Below, piece after piece: positions 43,059 through 52,801 of a stretch of 64,000 nt of DNA; positions within the stretch are counted from its first letter, which is position 1, and each line of letters begins with the position of its first letter. Below the pieces are notes generated by a model. That model was not told the DNA's origin and made no database searches. It saw only the letters and a list, made by a program, of their open reading frames with translations. The DNA comes from Poseidonibacter antarcticus. Its GTDB lineage: Bacteria > Campylobacterota > Campylobacteria > Campylobacterales > Arcobacteraceae. Position numbers and translations under genes: made by a program. The stretch is from contig NZ_RCWF01000010.1 in NCBI RefSeq assembly GCF_003667345.1, positions 1-64,000 on the forward strand. The letters are read 5' to 3'.

Positions 43059-44489
43059 TTAACTAATACTTTTTAAAAACTCTATTGTCATTCTAACACC
43101 AGCACCACTTGCACCATGTGGATTATATCCCCATGCTTTTTCAACATAAGCAGGTCCTGCAATGTCAAAGTGAATCCATTTGTTTTTATTTTCTTCATAT
43201 ACAAAATTATCCAAAAATAATCCAGCTGTAATAGCTCCACCATATCTAGTACTTGCAATATTTGAGATATCTGCAATTTCTGATTTGATTGATTTTCTTA
43301 AAAATCTATTAAAATCTAAAGTTGTTGCATATTCACCTGAATTATGTGCTGATGAAACAGCACTTGCTTTTAATACCTCATCATTTCCCATAATTCCAGT
43401 TGTATATTCTCCAACTCCAACTACACAAGCACCAGTTAGTGTCGCATAATCAAAAATATAATCAATATCATCTATCTCATCTTGTGCATAACATAAACAA
43501 TCAGCAAGAACAAGTCTTCCCTCTGCATCTGTATTTCTTACTTCAATAGTTTTACCATTTTTAGCAACTAATACATCATCAGGTTTATAAGCATCTCCAC
43601 CAATCATATTTTCAACCGCACCTACAACTGCATGAACTTCATAAGGTAATTCAAGTTTAGCAATAGCCCAAATAGTAGCTAATACTGCACAACCACCTGA
43701 TTTATCAGATTTCATAGTAACCATATAATCAGCAGGTTTTAAAGAAAGCCCACCTGAATCATAAGTAAGTCCTTTTCCAACAAGAACAATTTTACTTTTA
43801 GCTTCTTTTGGTTTATATGATAAATGAATTAATTGAGACTCATGAATAGATGCACGTCCTACACTTAACATTGCATTCATATCATTTTTTTCTAAATATT
43901 TTTCACCCTTGATTTTACAATCAATATTTGCATCTTTTGCTAGTTTTTTAGCAACTTCTGCCATTACTTCAGGATAGAAATCAGCAGGAGTTGTATTTAC
44001 CATATCTCTAGTTTTATTAACAGCTTTTGAGATAATTTTAGATTCTTCTAAAATTGAATTTAACTCGATATTATCTAAAGATGGTGAGTCCTCTTCAATA
44101 GAAATAGTTAATTCTTGTTTTTTCTTTTTATCTTTTTTTGATTTATAATTATCAAAAGTATATGCACCTAAAAGTGTACCTTCAACAATAAACTTTAATA
44201 CACGAGAATCTAAAGAAGTCAAATCTAATTTTGCACTTTTAAAAGATGTCGTTTGAAACTTTTTAATCGCAGTAGCAATTGCAATTGCTAAAGAGTCATA
44301 AGTCTCTTCTTCAAAACCTACAAATATTTTTCCTGATTCAGGTAAAAAAGCTATAATCTCATCATGAGCTTCAAAACCTAAACTTTCTAATAACTCTTTT
44401 TCTTCTACATCATCAATATTATCTACTAATACAATTTGTAAATCTGATTTTATTTTATCTATATTTGTATTTGTTAAATTAATTTTCAT
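43059..44489 (-). CDS. pepA: Leucyl aminopeptidase (M17)
   Basis: Zinc/manganese cytosolic aminopeptidase. The M17 metal site is intact: KSDKSGGCAVLATIWA stretch after VGKGLTYDSGGLSLKP (about 240-255), NTDAEGRLVLAD (about 320-331) and the IFDYATLTGACVVG strand. From the ATG at 44489, chosen because AAAAGG lies 8 bases ahead, it is 476 residues. It overlaps the end of dedA by 11 bases and is the last gene of the apt-trpB-dedA-pepA run. Confidence 0.94.
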   Translation of the reverse strand: MKINLTNTNIDKIKSDLQIVLVDNIDDVEEKELLESLGFEAHDEIIAFLPESGKIFVGFEEETYDSLAIAIATAIKKFQTTSFKSAKLDLTSLDSRVLKFIVEGTLLGAYTFDNYKSKKDKKKKQELTISIEEDSPSLDNIELNSILEESKIISKAVNKTRDMVNTTPADFYPEVMAEVAKKLAKDANIDCKIKGEKYLEKNDMNAMLSVGRASIHESQLIHLSYKPKEAKSKIVLVGKGLTYDSGGLSLKPADYMVTMKSDKSGGCAVLATIWAIAKLELPYEVHAVVGAVENMIGGDAYKPDDVLVAKNGKTIEVRNTDAEGRLVLADCLCYAQDEIDDIDYIFDYATLTGACVVGVGEYTTGIMGNDEVLKASAVSSAHNSGEYATTLDFNRFLRKSIKSEIADISNIASTRYGGAITAGLFLDNFVYEENKNKWIHFDIAGPAYVEKAWGYNPHGASGAGVRMTIEFLKSIS

Positions 44490-45201
44490 TTGAAACCTTT
44501 TCATTTATATTTATTTTTTCTACTTTTTTTGAAGCTTTGTTAAAGTAATAAATCATACTTCCTCCAAAACCTAAGACAATAGGTAATACAAAATACCAAT
44601 ACTCTTTTATCCAATGTAATACTTCTAATATTTCTTCACCAAAATACCAAACAGGAACAATAGTAAAAGTAGCCCAACACCAAGCAGAAAGAAGATTGAT
44701 AAAAGCAAACATTTTTGCTGAATATCTTGTAAGTCCTATTGAAATAGGAATAATAGTTCTCATACCATACATATATCTTTGTGCAAAAATAATAGGCCAA
44801 CCATATTTTTGTAATAAAAGGTGAGCAAGGGCAAATTTTCTTCTTTGACCTTTAAACTTTTTATTTACATAAGATTTGTTAAATCTACCAATATAAAAAT
44901 ATACTTGATCTCCTGCAAAACCACCAAGACCTGCAACAAAAATTGCAATATAAAGATTCATATGTCCTGAATGAGATAATAGCCCAGCCATTATAAGACC
45001 AGCTTCACCCTCAATCATTCCCCATGCAAAAAGTATAATATATCCATACTCTTTTAATAAGTACATAAATCTATTTTCAAAACCTGTAACAGGCGCTTGA
45101 TAAAGGCTATAGGCTATAAAAGAAATAAATATAAGCAATATAACAGCTAATATTTTTCCAGCGTGAGTCTGTAACTTTTTAAAGAACTCTTGCATTTTCA
45201 T
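44479..45201 (-). CDS. DedA-family membrane protein
   Basis: A 240-residue DedA/SNARE-associated protein with a first helix at about 13-31 and four or more later. Family blocks are GMIEGEAGLIMAGLLSHSGHMN (E62/E64; acidic residues needed in relatives), GLGGFAGDQVYFYIGR (about 90-105) and the F-A-Q-R-Y-M-Y-G-M-R-T arginine motif (about 137-147). DedA proteins take part in lipid-carrier flipping and membrane-potential homeostasis. It follows trpB by 3 bases and precedes pepA. Confidence 0.88.
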   Translation of the reverse strand: MKMQEFFKKLQTHAGKILAVILLIFISFIAYSLYQAPVTGFENRFMYLLKEYGYIILFAWGMIEGEAGLIMAGLLSHSGHMNLYIAIFVAGLGGFAGDQVYFYIGRFNKSYVNKKFKGQRRKFALAHLLLQKYGWPIIFAQRYMYGMRTIIPISIGLTRYSAKMFAFINLLSAWCWATFTIVPVWYFGEEILEVLHWIKEYWYFVLPIVLGFGGSMIYYFNKASKKVEKININEKVSNEN

Positions 45202-45204
45202 TCC

Positions 45205-46413
45205 TTAGTCAAAATCTAATAAACTTTTTGCTTGAATCATATCTTTATCACCACGACCTGATAAATTTACAATTACTGTTTTACCCTTTAATTTTTCTTT
45301 AGCTTTCTTTAAATATGCAATTGCATGTGAACTTTCAAAAGCAGGAATAATACCCTCAGCTTGACTTAACCAAACGAAAGCATCTAATGCTTCTTGATCT
45401 GTAATTGAATCGTATTGAATACTTTTATTATCTTTATGGAAAGAGTGTTCAGGACCAATTCCTGGATAATCAAGCCCTGCACTAATAGAATGTGCTTCTA
45501 ATACTTGACCATCTTCATCTTGAAGTAAATAAGAACATTGACCATGTAAAACTCCAGGACTTCCTTTTTCAAGTGAACATCCGTGTTTATTAGTATCAAG
45601 TCCTAAACCACCAGCTTCAATTCCAATACAAGTAACTTCCTTATCTTCTAAAAAGTGTGAAAACATACCAATAGCATTTGAACCACCACCAATACATGCA
45701 ATTACATAATCAGGTAATCTATTTTCTTTTTGCAAAATTTGTTTTCTTGCTTCATAACCAATAACTGCTTGGAAATCTCTAACCATCATAGGATAAGGAT
45801 GAGGACCTGCAACTGTTCCAATTATATAAAAAGTATCACGTGCATTTGTAACCCAATATCTAATTGCATCATTCATTGCATCTTTTAATGTTTTACTTCC
45901 ACTTTCAACTGCAATTACTTTTGCACCTAATAGTTTCATTCTAAATACATTTAACTCTTGTCTTTTTACATCTTTTGCACCCATAAATACAGTACATTCT
46001 AAACCCATAAGAGCAGCAATTGTAGCAGTTGCAACACCGTGTTGCCCTGCTCCTGTTTCTGCTATTACTTTTGTTTTACCAAGTTTTTTAGCTAGTAATC
46101 CTTGAGCAATAACATTATTAATTTTATGTGCACCTGTATGATTTAAATCTTCTCTTTTTAAATATACCTTTGCTCCTATTTCTTTTGAAATATTTCCTGC
46201 AAAATAAAGTGGATTTTCACGTCCTACATAATCTTTTAATAAAGCATTTACCTCAGACCAAAACTCTTTATCAAATCTGTATTTTTTATACTCTATTTCT
46301 AACTCTTTTAACACAGGCATTAAAGTTTCAGGAACATATTGTCCTCCAAAAATGCCAAACTGACCTTTTGAATCTGGATCAAAAGCACTTGTTTTTGGTA
46401 TATAATCACTCAT
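45205..46413 (-). CDS. trpB: Tryptophan synthase beta chain
   Basis: PLP enzyme joining indole and serine. The Schiff-base lysine is in [11 protein letters not shown] (K about 93), the phosphate-binding loop is [12 protein letters not shown] (about 233-244), and the catalytic glutamate lies in [17 protein letters not shown]. Length 402 is that of TrpB1. trpA and other trp genes are absent here; instead trpB is placed between apt and dedA, an order known from relatives. Confidence 0.94.
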   Translation of the reverse strand: MSDYIPKTSAFDPDSKGQFGIFGGQYVPETLMPVLKELEIEYKKYRFDKEFWSEVNALLKDYVGRENPLYFAGNISKEIGAKVYLKREDLNHTGAHKINNVIAQGLLAKKLGKTKVIAETGAGQHGVATATIAALMGLECTVFMGAKDVKRQELNVFRMKLLGAKVIAVESGSKTLKDAMNDAIRYWVTNARDTFYIIGTVAGPHPYPMMVRDFQAVIGYEARKQILQKENRLPDYVIACIGGGSNAIGMFSHFLEDKEVTCIGIEAGGLGLDTNKHGCSLEKGSPGVLHGQCSYLLQDEDGQVLEAHSISAGLDYPGIGPEHSFHKDNKSIQYDSITDQEALDAFVWLSQAEGIIPAFESSHAIAYLKKAKEKLKGKTVIVNLSGRGDKDMIQAKSLLDFD

Positions 46414-46425
46414 AATATCTCTTTC

Positions 46426-46980
46426 TTATATTTCTAATACTGAATAAACAGGTGCAATTTGTTTTAATTTTTTAACACCACCTAAAATTTCAATATTCAT
46501 TAAAAAACACACTTCAACTAAGTCAACATTTAACTTATTTATCAAGCTAGCAGCAGCATAAGCTGTTCCACCACTTACAATAATATCATCCATTAAAAGT
46601 ACACGTGCATCTTTATCATCTCTAAAAGCATCCAAGTGTATTTCTACCTCATCAAAACCGTATTCTAACTCATATTTTTCACATACTGTCGTATTTGGAA
46701 GTTTTCCTTTTTTTCGAACAGGAACAAAACCAATTCCTAATCTATCTGCAAGTGCAGCTGCAAAAATAAAACCTCTTGCATCAATTCCTGCAATATAATC
46801 TAAATTATAATCTTTATATCTATCTTCTAAATGTGTCATTAGAAGTCTAAAGGCCTTTTTATCATTTAATAAAGTCGTAATATCTTTAAATATTATCCCT
46901 TCTTTAGGGAAATTATCAACACTTCTAATTGAATTTAGTAATAAATTTTTTTCATCTTTTGTTAATATTTTTTTACTCAA
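46426..46980 (-). CDS. apt: Adenine phosphoribosyltransferase
   Basis: Purine salvage enzyme converting adenine and PRPP to AMP. The PRPP-binding motif [17 protein letters not shown] is at about residues 127-143; [16 protein letters not shown] (about 63-78) and [10 protein letters not shown] follow the Apt pattern. Length 184 is typical. It is the first gene of the four-gene run with AAGGATT-like sequence before the ATG. PRPP is also the end product of the phn pathway encoded upstream in the window. Confidence 0.93.
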   Translation of the reverse strand: MSKKILTKDEKNLLLNSIRSVDNFPKEGIIFKDITTLLNDKKAFRLLMTHLEDRYKDYNLDYIAGIDARGFIFAAALADRLGIGFVPVRKKGKLPNTTVCEKYELEYGFDEVEIHLDAFRDDKDARVLLMDDIIVSGGTAYAAASLINKLNVDLVEVCFLMNIEILGGVKKLKQIAPVYSVLEI

Positions 46981-47116
46981 AATAATCCTTAAGTTACACT
47001 AAATCTAGTGAAAAGTAAATTATTTTATCTAAATAATTATTATGACTTTATGATTTAATTGAAATATTTAATATCATTTTAAATATAATAAAATAAATTA
47101 TTTTAAAAGAGTTATT

Positions 47117-47926
47117 ATGAGATTACTTTTATTACTTATACTATTATTTACTTTACAAATTTCTTTATTTTCTATAGAGTTACAAAAACCAAAAACATAT
47201 AATCATTCTCAAAATATTACAAATTGGTTAATGAGTGAGAAACTTGATGGAATAAGAGCATATTGGAATGGAAAAAATTTACTAAGTAAAAATGGAAATA
47301 TTATAAATGCCCCTTCTTGGTTTATCAAAAATTTTCCAAAGTTCCAACTTGATGGTGAATTATGGACTAAAAGAGATGATTTTGAGAATATTCAAAGTAT
47401 AGTTTTAGATAAAATTCCATCAAAACATTGGAATGAAATAACTTATAATATATTTGAAGTTCCAGAAGAAAAAGGTAATTTTCTAAAAAGATTAGAAAAA
47501 ATAAAAAAATTTCAAGAAAAACATCATAATAAATATATCAAGATAATTAAACAAATAAGATGTAAAAACAAAGAACATTTGGAAGAATATTTAAATAAAC
47601 TAGTAGAGCAAAAAGCTGAAGGTTTAATAATAAAAAATCCAGATTTAGAATATTTTATAGGTAGAAGTCCAAATATCTTAAAAGTAAAAAAATTTAAAGA
47701 TATGGAAGCAGAAGTAATTGGAATAAATTATAAAAATGGCAATTTTAAAAGTTTAGTTCTAAAACTTGAAAATGGAATTATTTTCAATTTAGGAAATGGC
47801 TTTTCAAAAGAAGAAAGAATAAATCATCCAAAAATCAAAGATATGGTTAGCTTTAAATACTATAATCTTACAAAATATGGTAAACCAAAATTTGCTTCTT
47901 TTTTAAGAGTTAGAAAATTAGAATAA
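47117..47926 (+). CDS. Periplasmic ATP-dependent DNA ligase (LigE type)
   Basis: Small ATP-dependent ligase with a signal peptide (residues 1-20, ending FSI). Catalytic lysine K42 in EKLDGIRA (motif I), DGELW at 79-83 (motif III), EGLIIK at 168-173 (motif IV) and LKVKKFKD (motif V). The OB-fold domain occupies about 195-269. Such exported ligases act on extracellular or incoming DNA in Neisseria and Campylobacter relatives. Its stop directly abuts the stop of the convergent pseudopilin gene. Confidence 0.9.
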   Translation: MRLLLLLILLFTLQISLFSIELQKPKTYNHSQNITNWLMSEKLDGIRAYWNGKNLLSKNGNIINAPSWFIKNFPKFQLDGELWTKRDDFENIQSIVLDKIPSKHWNEITYNIFEVPEEKGNFLKRLEKIKKFQEKHHNKYIKIIKQIRCKNKEHLEEYLNKLVEQKAEGLIIKNPDLEYFIGRSPNILKVKKFKDMEAEVIGINYKNGNFKSLVLKLENGIIFNLGNGFSKEERINHPKIKDMVSFKYYNLTKYGKPKFASFLRVRKLE

Positions 47927-48328
47927 TTAATACAAGTCATAAGTAGTTTCAATAATTCCATCTTCATTTAACTTTTTACAAATAGGACCAACATCAGGGG
48001 TTATGCTAAGTGTTAATTCATCTCCATCATCATCTTTTTTTACTTCTAATACAACACAATTATTTTCATTTTCTTTATAAGTAACTTTTAAATCTTCTAT
48101 TGTCCAATTTTGTTCATTTAAAGTAACAGCATCAGATATTTTATCAATTTCATTATTTACTAAATAATAACTTTGAATAGAAGTAGTAGCAGTTGCTATA
48201 TCTCTTTTAATAGTAGAAATTACAGCAGAATTTTTAGTATCTAAGTATTTTGGAATTGCAAAAGAAGAGATAATACCAATAACTACAATAGCAAATATTA
48301 ACTCTAAAAGTGAAAATGCATTTTTCAT
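47927..48328 (-). CDS. Type IV pilin-like / pseudopilin protein
   Basis: A 133-residue pseudopilin with the prepilin-peptidase site just before FSLLELIFAIVVIGIISS (cleavage after A4, glutamate at mature position 5). The rest is a short globular domain with two cysteines (about C90 and C116) that could form a disulfide. It may belong to a type II secretion or DNA-uptake pseudopilus; no assembly genes are nearby. Convergent with ligE, with no intergenic base between the two stops. Confidence 0.85.
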   Translation of the reverse strand: MKNAFSLLELIFAIVVIGIISSFAIPKYLDTKNSAVISTIKRDIATATTSIQSYYLVNNEIDKISDAVTLNEQNWTIEDLKVTYKENENNCVVLEVKKDDDGDELTLSITPDVGPICKKLNEDGIIETTYDLY

Positions 48329-48376
48329 TATAATCCTTTATATTAATAATATAAAACATTATAAAGTAATTTTACT

Positions 48377-49717
48377 TTATTTTGCCCCTACTTTTGATAG
48401 TACAACATTAATTGTTTTCATAAAAATTACAAAATCCATCCATAATGACCAATTTTGGATATACCATTTATCAAGTTCTATTCTTTCTTTGAAAGTTAAT
48501 TCATTTCTTCCACTAACTTGCCAAAGCCCTGTAATACCAGGTTTTACTTTTAAGATAGTATCTTCATTTATTTTACCTATTTTTGCTTTTTCATTTAGCA
48601 TATAAGGTCTAGGACCTATTAAATTCATATCACCTCTTAAAATATTAAAAAATTGAGGAAATTCATCTAATGATGTAGCTCTTAAAAATTTACCTATTTT
48701 TGTAATTCTAGGATCGTGTTTATATTTATGATAGATATTATAATACTCTATTTCTTCGGAATTTTCTTTTAAATATTTATCTAAAAGTTCATTTCCATTT
48801 ATATACATAGTTCTATATTTATAACATCTAAAAATTTTTCCATTTTTCCCAAAACGCTTTTGTTTAAAAAAAACAGTACCTTGAGAATCAAGCTTAATCA
48901 CAATAGCTATAAAAAGATGTAAAAGTAATGCAAATGGTAAAATACAAATAACTAAAGATTTTTCAAAAACATATTTAATAAGTATATTTTTGAAATTTAA
49001 CAATCTATTTTCAATATGAATAGCAGATAATCTAATATTAAAATAATCTACTACATTTGTATGTGAAAAATCTAAGTGATACATATAAGGAATAATATAC
49101 ATATCTCTTGTTCTTTTTGAATGTATTTTAATGATTTTTTCTAATTTTTTAATTTCAAAATTTTTTGAAGATATAAGAACTATATCATATCTTTTTTTTG
49201 ATATTTTAAAACCAAAATACCAGTTTTCAATCATTTCATTACATAATGTTTCATATTGTGAGGAGTTTGCAATTATTTTTACTTTTATTTTAAAAATATC
49301 AAAACGAAATAAAAATCTCTTAAATAACCTTTTTGAAAAAGGAATTAAAAAAGCAGATATTAAAAAGAATATTATTATAAAACTTCTTGAATAATCATTT
49401 GATATTTTTGCAAAAGTCATAACTGTAAAAACAGCTATAAAAGATAAAATCAAGCCTTTAAAAACTCTTTTTGTATCAGCCCAAAAATCATATCGTATAA
49501 AATAAATTTTTTCTAAAATAAAAATAAAAAGTACAACTAAAATTATCCAATAATAATTGCTAATATTTGAAGCAATAAATTCTGGCATAGTATTTGTTGG
49601 GATATCACTTCTTAGATACTTACTTATTTCCAAAGAAAAAAGTAAAATAAGAAAATCCATACTAAGTAATAAAAACATATATATTGTAGTTGATAGATTA
49701 AATTTATTTATTTGCAT
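48377..49717 (-). CDS. Polyprenyl-phosphate sugar-1-phosphate transferase (WbaP-like)
   Basis: Initiating glycosyltransferase that loads a sugar phosphate onto undecaprenyl phosphate. Four or five N-terminal helices (to about residue 125), a soluble middle region, one re-entrant helix (about 247-270) and the catalytic domain: QKRFGKNGKIFRCYKYRTMY, RATSLDEFPQFFNILRGDMNLIGPRPY and PGITGLWQVSGRNELTF. Length 446 is that of the large WbaP/WcaJ class. It closes the gmd-rmd-GT-GT gene run, so it probably starts the glycan those genes build. Confidence 0.9.
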   Translation of the reverse strand: MQINKFNLSTTIYMFLLLSMDFLILLFSLEISKYLRSDIPTNTMPEFIASNISNYYWIILVVLFIFILEKIYFIRYDFWADTKRVFKGLILSFIAVFTVMTFAKISNDYSRSFIIIFFLISAFLIPFSKRLFKRFLFRFDIFKIKVKIIANSSQYETLCNEMIENWYFGFKISKKRYDIVLISSKNFEIKKLEKIIKIHSKRTRDMYIIPYMYHLDFSHTNVVDYFNIRLSAIHIENRLLNFKNILIKYVFEKSLVICILPFALLLHLFIAIVIKLDSQGTVFFKQKRFGKNGKIFRCYKYRTMYINGNELLDKYLKENSEEIEYYNIYHKYKHDPRITKIGKFLRATSLDEFPQFFNILRGDMNLIGPRPYMLNEKAKIGKINEDTILKVKPGITGLWQVSGRNELTFKERIELDKWYIQNWSLWMDFVIFMKTINVVLSKVGAK

Positions 49718-49741
49718 AAATCATTATACTTTATTTTATAA

Positions 49742-50836
49742 TTAAATTTGTTTAATTTTACTATCTACAAATAATTTAAACTCTTTTTTAAATCGTTCTT
49801 GGCTATATTTTTTTGATAATAAAGATATTTTTTTATAATCAAAATCCATAAGTTCAAACCTTTTAATAGCATCAATAATATCTTCACAAGTTTGTTTTTG
49901 AAAATGAACACCATTTACTCCATCAATTACAGTTTCAGCTGTTCCACCATCGTTTAAAGCAATAACAGGCGTACCACAAGCTTGCGCTTCAATAGGAACT
50001 ATTCCAAAGTCTTCAATAGCTGCATATACAAAAGCACGAGCTTTTTGCATATACTTTATCATTTCATCAAACTCTTGATAACCTAAAAGTACAATATTTT
50101 CTTTTGCTATTTTTTTAATTAACTTATATTCTTCACCATTTCCAATTACCACTAGTTTTTTATTTGGCATTTGATTAAAAGCTTCAACTATTAATTTTGT
50201 TTTTTTATATGGAACTAATCTACATGCAGTTAGATAATAATCTTCTTTTTTTTCATTTAAAATGAATTTGTTTGTATTTACAGGTGGATAGATTACTGTA
50301 GATTCTCTTTTATAAGTTTTATCTATTCTTTTTTGTACAAATTCTGAATTTGCAATAAAAAAATCAACTCTTGATAAAGTTTTTATATCCCATTTTCTTA
50401 ATCTTTTTAAGGTTTGCTCTACTAGAATTTTTTTGGGTTGTTTTATATTTGAAGTATATTCATCATATAAATCCCATGCATAACGAATAGGAGTATGACA
50501 ATAAGATATATGAATCTGTGAAGGTGCAGTTTTAACACCTTTTGCAACAGCCCATGAAGAAGAAATTATTAAATCATAAGAAGATAAATCAAAACTTTCA
50601 ATTGCTTTTGAGAATAAAGGTAAATAGTTTCTAAAATGATTTTTTGCAAAAGGAAGTTTTTGTATAAAAGAAGTTTTTACTATTTTTTCATTTATTACAT
50701 CTTTTCTATTCTTTTCATTTAAAAAGTCAACTAAAGAAAAAATATCAGAACTTGGATAAATATCTATTATATTTTTCAGAACTTTTTCAGCACCTGCATT
50801 TGTAACAAGCCAGTCGTGTATTATTGCTATTTTCAA
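49742..50836 (-). CDS. GT4-family glycosyltransferase
   Basis: A 364-residue retaining glycosyltransferase (GT-B). N-terminal IIHDWLVTNAGAEKVLKNI (nucleotide-sugar-independent acceptor domain with the GAEK motif), and the C-terminal EX7E motif within EDFGIVPIEAQACGTPVIAL (about 279-298). Its ATG overlaps the previous gene's stop by 4 bases. With the neighbouring GMD/RMD genes, a D-rhamnosyl or mannosyl donor is the likely substrate; this is inferred from context. Confidence 0.88.
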   Translation of the reverse strand: MKIAIIHDWLVTNAGAEKVLKNIIDIYPSSDIFSLVDFLNEKNRKDVINEKIVKTSFIQKLPFAKNHFRNYLPLFSKAIESFDLSSYDLIISSSWAVAKGVKTAPSQIHISYCHTPIRYAWDLYDEYTSNIKQPKKILVEQTLKRLRKWDIKTLSRVDFFIANSEFVQKRIDKTYKRESTVIYPPVNTNKFILNEKKEDYYLTACRLVPYKKTKLIVEAFNQMPNKKLVVIGNGEEYKLIKKIAKENIVLLGYQEFDEMIKYMQKARAFVYAAIEDFGIVPIEAQACGTPVIALNDGGTAETVIDGVNGVHFQKQTCEDIIDAIKRFELMDFDYKKISLLSKKYSQERFKKEFKLFVDSKIKQI

Positions 50837-51951
50837 TTTTTTAAAACTTCTTCAAATAAATCAAGATGTTCTTTTGCTGATTTTTCCCATGAAAACAACT
50901 TTGCTCTTTTAAGTCCTTTTTCTATCATCCTAGTTTGTAATTTTGTATCATTTAACACCAATTCTATTTTATCTTTTATATCTTTTATCTCATAAGGATT
51001 ACAATATACAACAGCATCTGCACCAACTTCTGGTAAAGAAGTAGTATCACTACAAATAACAGGAGTTCCACAAGCCATAGATTCAAGAATAGGTAAACCA
51101 AAACCTTCATAAAAAGAAGGAAATAAAAAACAAGAGCTAAGATTGTAAACTTTTGCAAGTTCAATATCAGAAATAAAACCAAGATAAATAATATTTTCTT
51201 TGTTTTTATTTATAATATTCATTATCTCTTTATTTTCCCACCCTTTAAACCCAGCCAGAACAAGCTTATATTCATTTTTTATATTATCTGATAAAAGATT
51301 ATATGCTTGTAATAATCCAATCAAGTTCTTTCTTGGTTCTATACTTCCAACACTAAATATAAACTTCTTAGGAATTTCAAAATCCAATTTTAAATCATTA
51401 TGAATTTTAAATAAATTATGGTCTATTCCATGATAAATTACTTTAATTTGCTCGTCTTTAAAATCTAATCTTTCCAAAATCTCTTGTTTAGAAAATTCTG
51501 ATCCTGTAATAAGCATATCGCTTCTAATTATATTTTTGAAAAAATACTTTTCAAAATATTCTATTCTTTCTTTTGGATGGAAATCTTTATGTAATATAAA
51601 TGAAAAGTCATGTACTGTTGTAATAGTTTTCTTTGCTTTTATACCTTCATTTGGTATAAAATTAGGTTGCCAATAAAGATCATAAGATGGAACAAAAAAT
51701 CTACTAGAAACTCCTATGATTTTTCTTGCTACTTTTTTTAATATTTGACTTTTCGATAAAAGTTTCTTCAATATTTTCAAATCTCTTTTATCCGTAGATT
51801 GAATCAATGTTTTACTATAATATCCATAAAAGAAACTACTTTGAATATCTTTGTTCTTTTCTATTTTTTTAGCAATTGCATAAGTATATCTACCAATTCC
51901 AGTTAAAGGAGATAATAAAGAAATACAATCAATAAGAATCTTAGGCTTCAT
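50833..51951 (-). CDS. GT4-family glycosyltransferase
   Basis: A 372-residue GT-B retaining transferase: LLSPLTGIGRYTYAIAKKI near the N-terminus (the SPxxGIGRY pattern is that of mannosyl/rhamnosyl GT4 enzymes), FSVGSIEPRKNLIGLLQAY at the interdomain site, and PSFYEGFGLPILESMACGTPVICSD carrying the EX7E motif. It overlaps the reductase gene upstream by 11 bases and the next GT by 4, showing a tightly coupled operon. Confidence 0.9.
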   Translation of the reverse strand: MKPKILIDCISLLSPLTGIGRYTYAIAKKIEKNKDIQSSFFYGYYSKTLIQSTDKRDLKILKKLLSKSQILKKVARKIIGVSSRFFVPSYDLYWQPNFIPNEGIKAKKTITTVHDFSFILHKDFHPKERIEYFEKYFFKNIIRSDMLITGSEFSKQEILERLDFKDEQIKVIYHGIDHNLFKIHNDLKLDFEIPKKFIFSVGSIEPRKNLIGLLQAYNLLSDNIKNEYKLVLAGFKGWENKEIMNIINKNKENIIYLGFISDIELAKVYNLSSCFLFPSFYEGFGLPILESMACGTPVICSDTTSLPEVGADAVVYCNPYEIKDIKDKIELVLNDTKLQTRMIEKGLKRAKLFSWEKSAKEHLDLFEEVLKN

Positions 51952-52798
51952 ATAAGCCCTTTAAAGTATTTTCTATTTTATCTATTTTTATTTCACCTAT
52001 TAATTCAAAAAGTTTTTTTGAACTTCCACATAAAGTTTTTATTTCATCTTTTCGCACAAAAGCAGGATTTACTAAAACTTTTATTTCATATCCTGATATT
52101 TTATTCATTAGTTTTATTACATCTAAAAGTGCAATAGGATTTTGTGAAGCTATATTTACTATTTGGCTTTTTTCTTTTGTTATAAGTAACTTAGAATAAA
52201 CCTCACAAACAAAATTAACATCATTAAATTCTCGTTTTACATCTAAATTACCCAATTCTATTTCTTTTTTATTCTCTTTAAAGTGAGAAACAATTTTAGG
52301 TATTAAAAAATGTTGGGCTTGTCCTATTCCTGTATAATTAAAAGGTCTTGTAATAATTATTGGTAATTTATTAAAATATCCACTTGCTAAACATTCCATA
52401 GAGTATTTACTAGCTCCATAATGATTAGCTGGCTTTGGACAAAGAGATTCATCTAATACTTCTTTACATTGATTTCCATATATGGTTGCAGAGCTTGAAA
52501 GTATAATATTTTCTACTTTTAAATTTGTTTGTAAAATTGCATCAAGTAAGTTTGTTGTTCCAATTGTATTGATTTTATAAAAATCTTCATTGTTTTTATG
52601 TGCAGCAAAAGATATTCCAGCTAAATGAATTATAAAATTTGGTTTAAATTTATTTAATACATTTACAATATCTTCTTTATTTGTAATATCACAAGTTTTT
52701 GAAGTAGTACCTACTACTTCAAAATTCTTCTCTTTTAGATATTTTTCTAAGTGTTTTCCTGTGAAACTATTAATTCCAGTTATTAAGACTTTTTTCAT
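51941..52798 (-). CDS. rmd: GDP-6-deoxy-D-mannose reductase (Rmd-like)
   Basis: Short-chain dehydrogenase/epimerase of 285 residues. NAD(P)-binding GINSFTGKHL (residues 7-16), catalytic serine/threonine region LSSSATIYG and the YxxxK pair in YGASKYSME (about 148-156). Together with GMD immediately upstream it should reduce GDP-4-keto-6-deoxy-D-mannose to GDP-D-rhamnose; a reaction to GDP-L-fucose is less likely because the epimerase-reductase WcaG is larger. The assignment depends on the GMD pairing. Confidence 0.8.
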   Translation of the reverse strand: MKKVLITGINSFTGKHLEKYLKEKNFEVVGTTSKTCDITNKEDIVNVLNKFKPNFIIHLAGISFAAHKNNEDFYKINTIGTTNLLDAILQTNLKVENIILSSSATIYGNQCKEVLDESLCPKPANHYGASKYSMECLASGYFNKLPIIITRPFNYTGIGQAQHFLIPKIVSHFKENKKEIELGNLDVKREFNDVNFVCEVYSKLLITKEKSQIVNIASQNPIALLDVIKLMNKISGYEIKVLVNPAFVRKDEIKTLCGSSKKLFELIGEIKIDKIENTLKGLYEA

Positions 52799-52801
52799 TT
52801 A

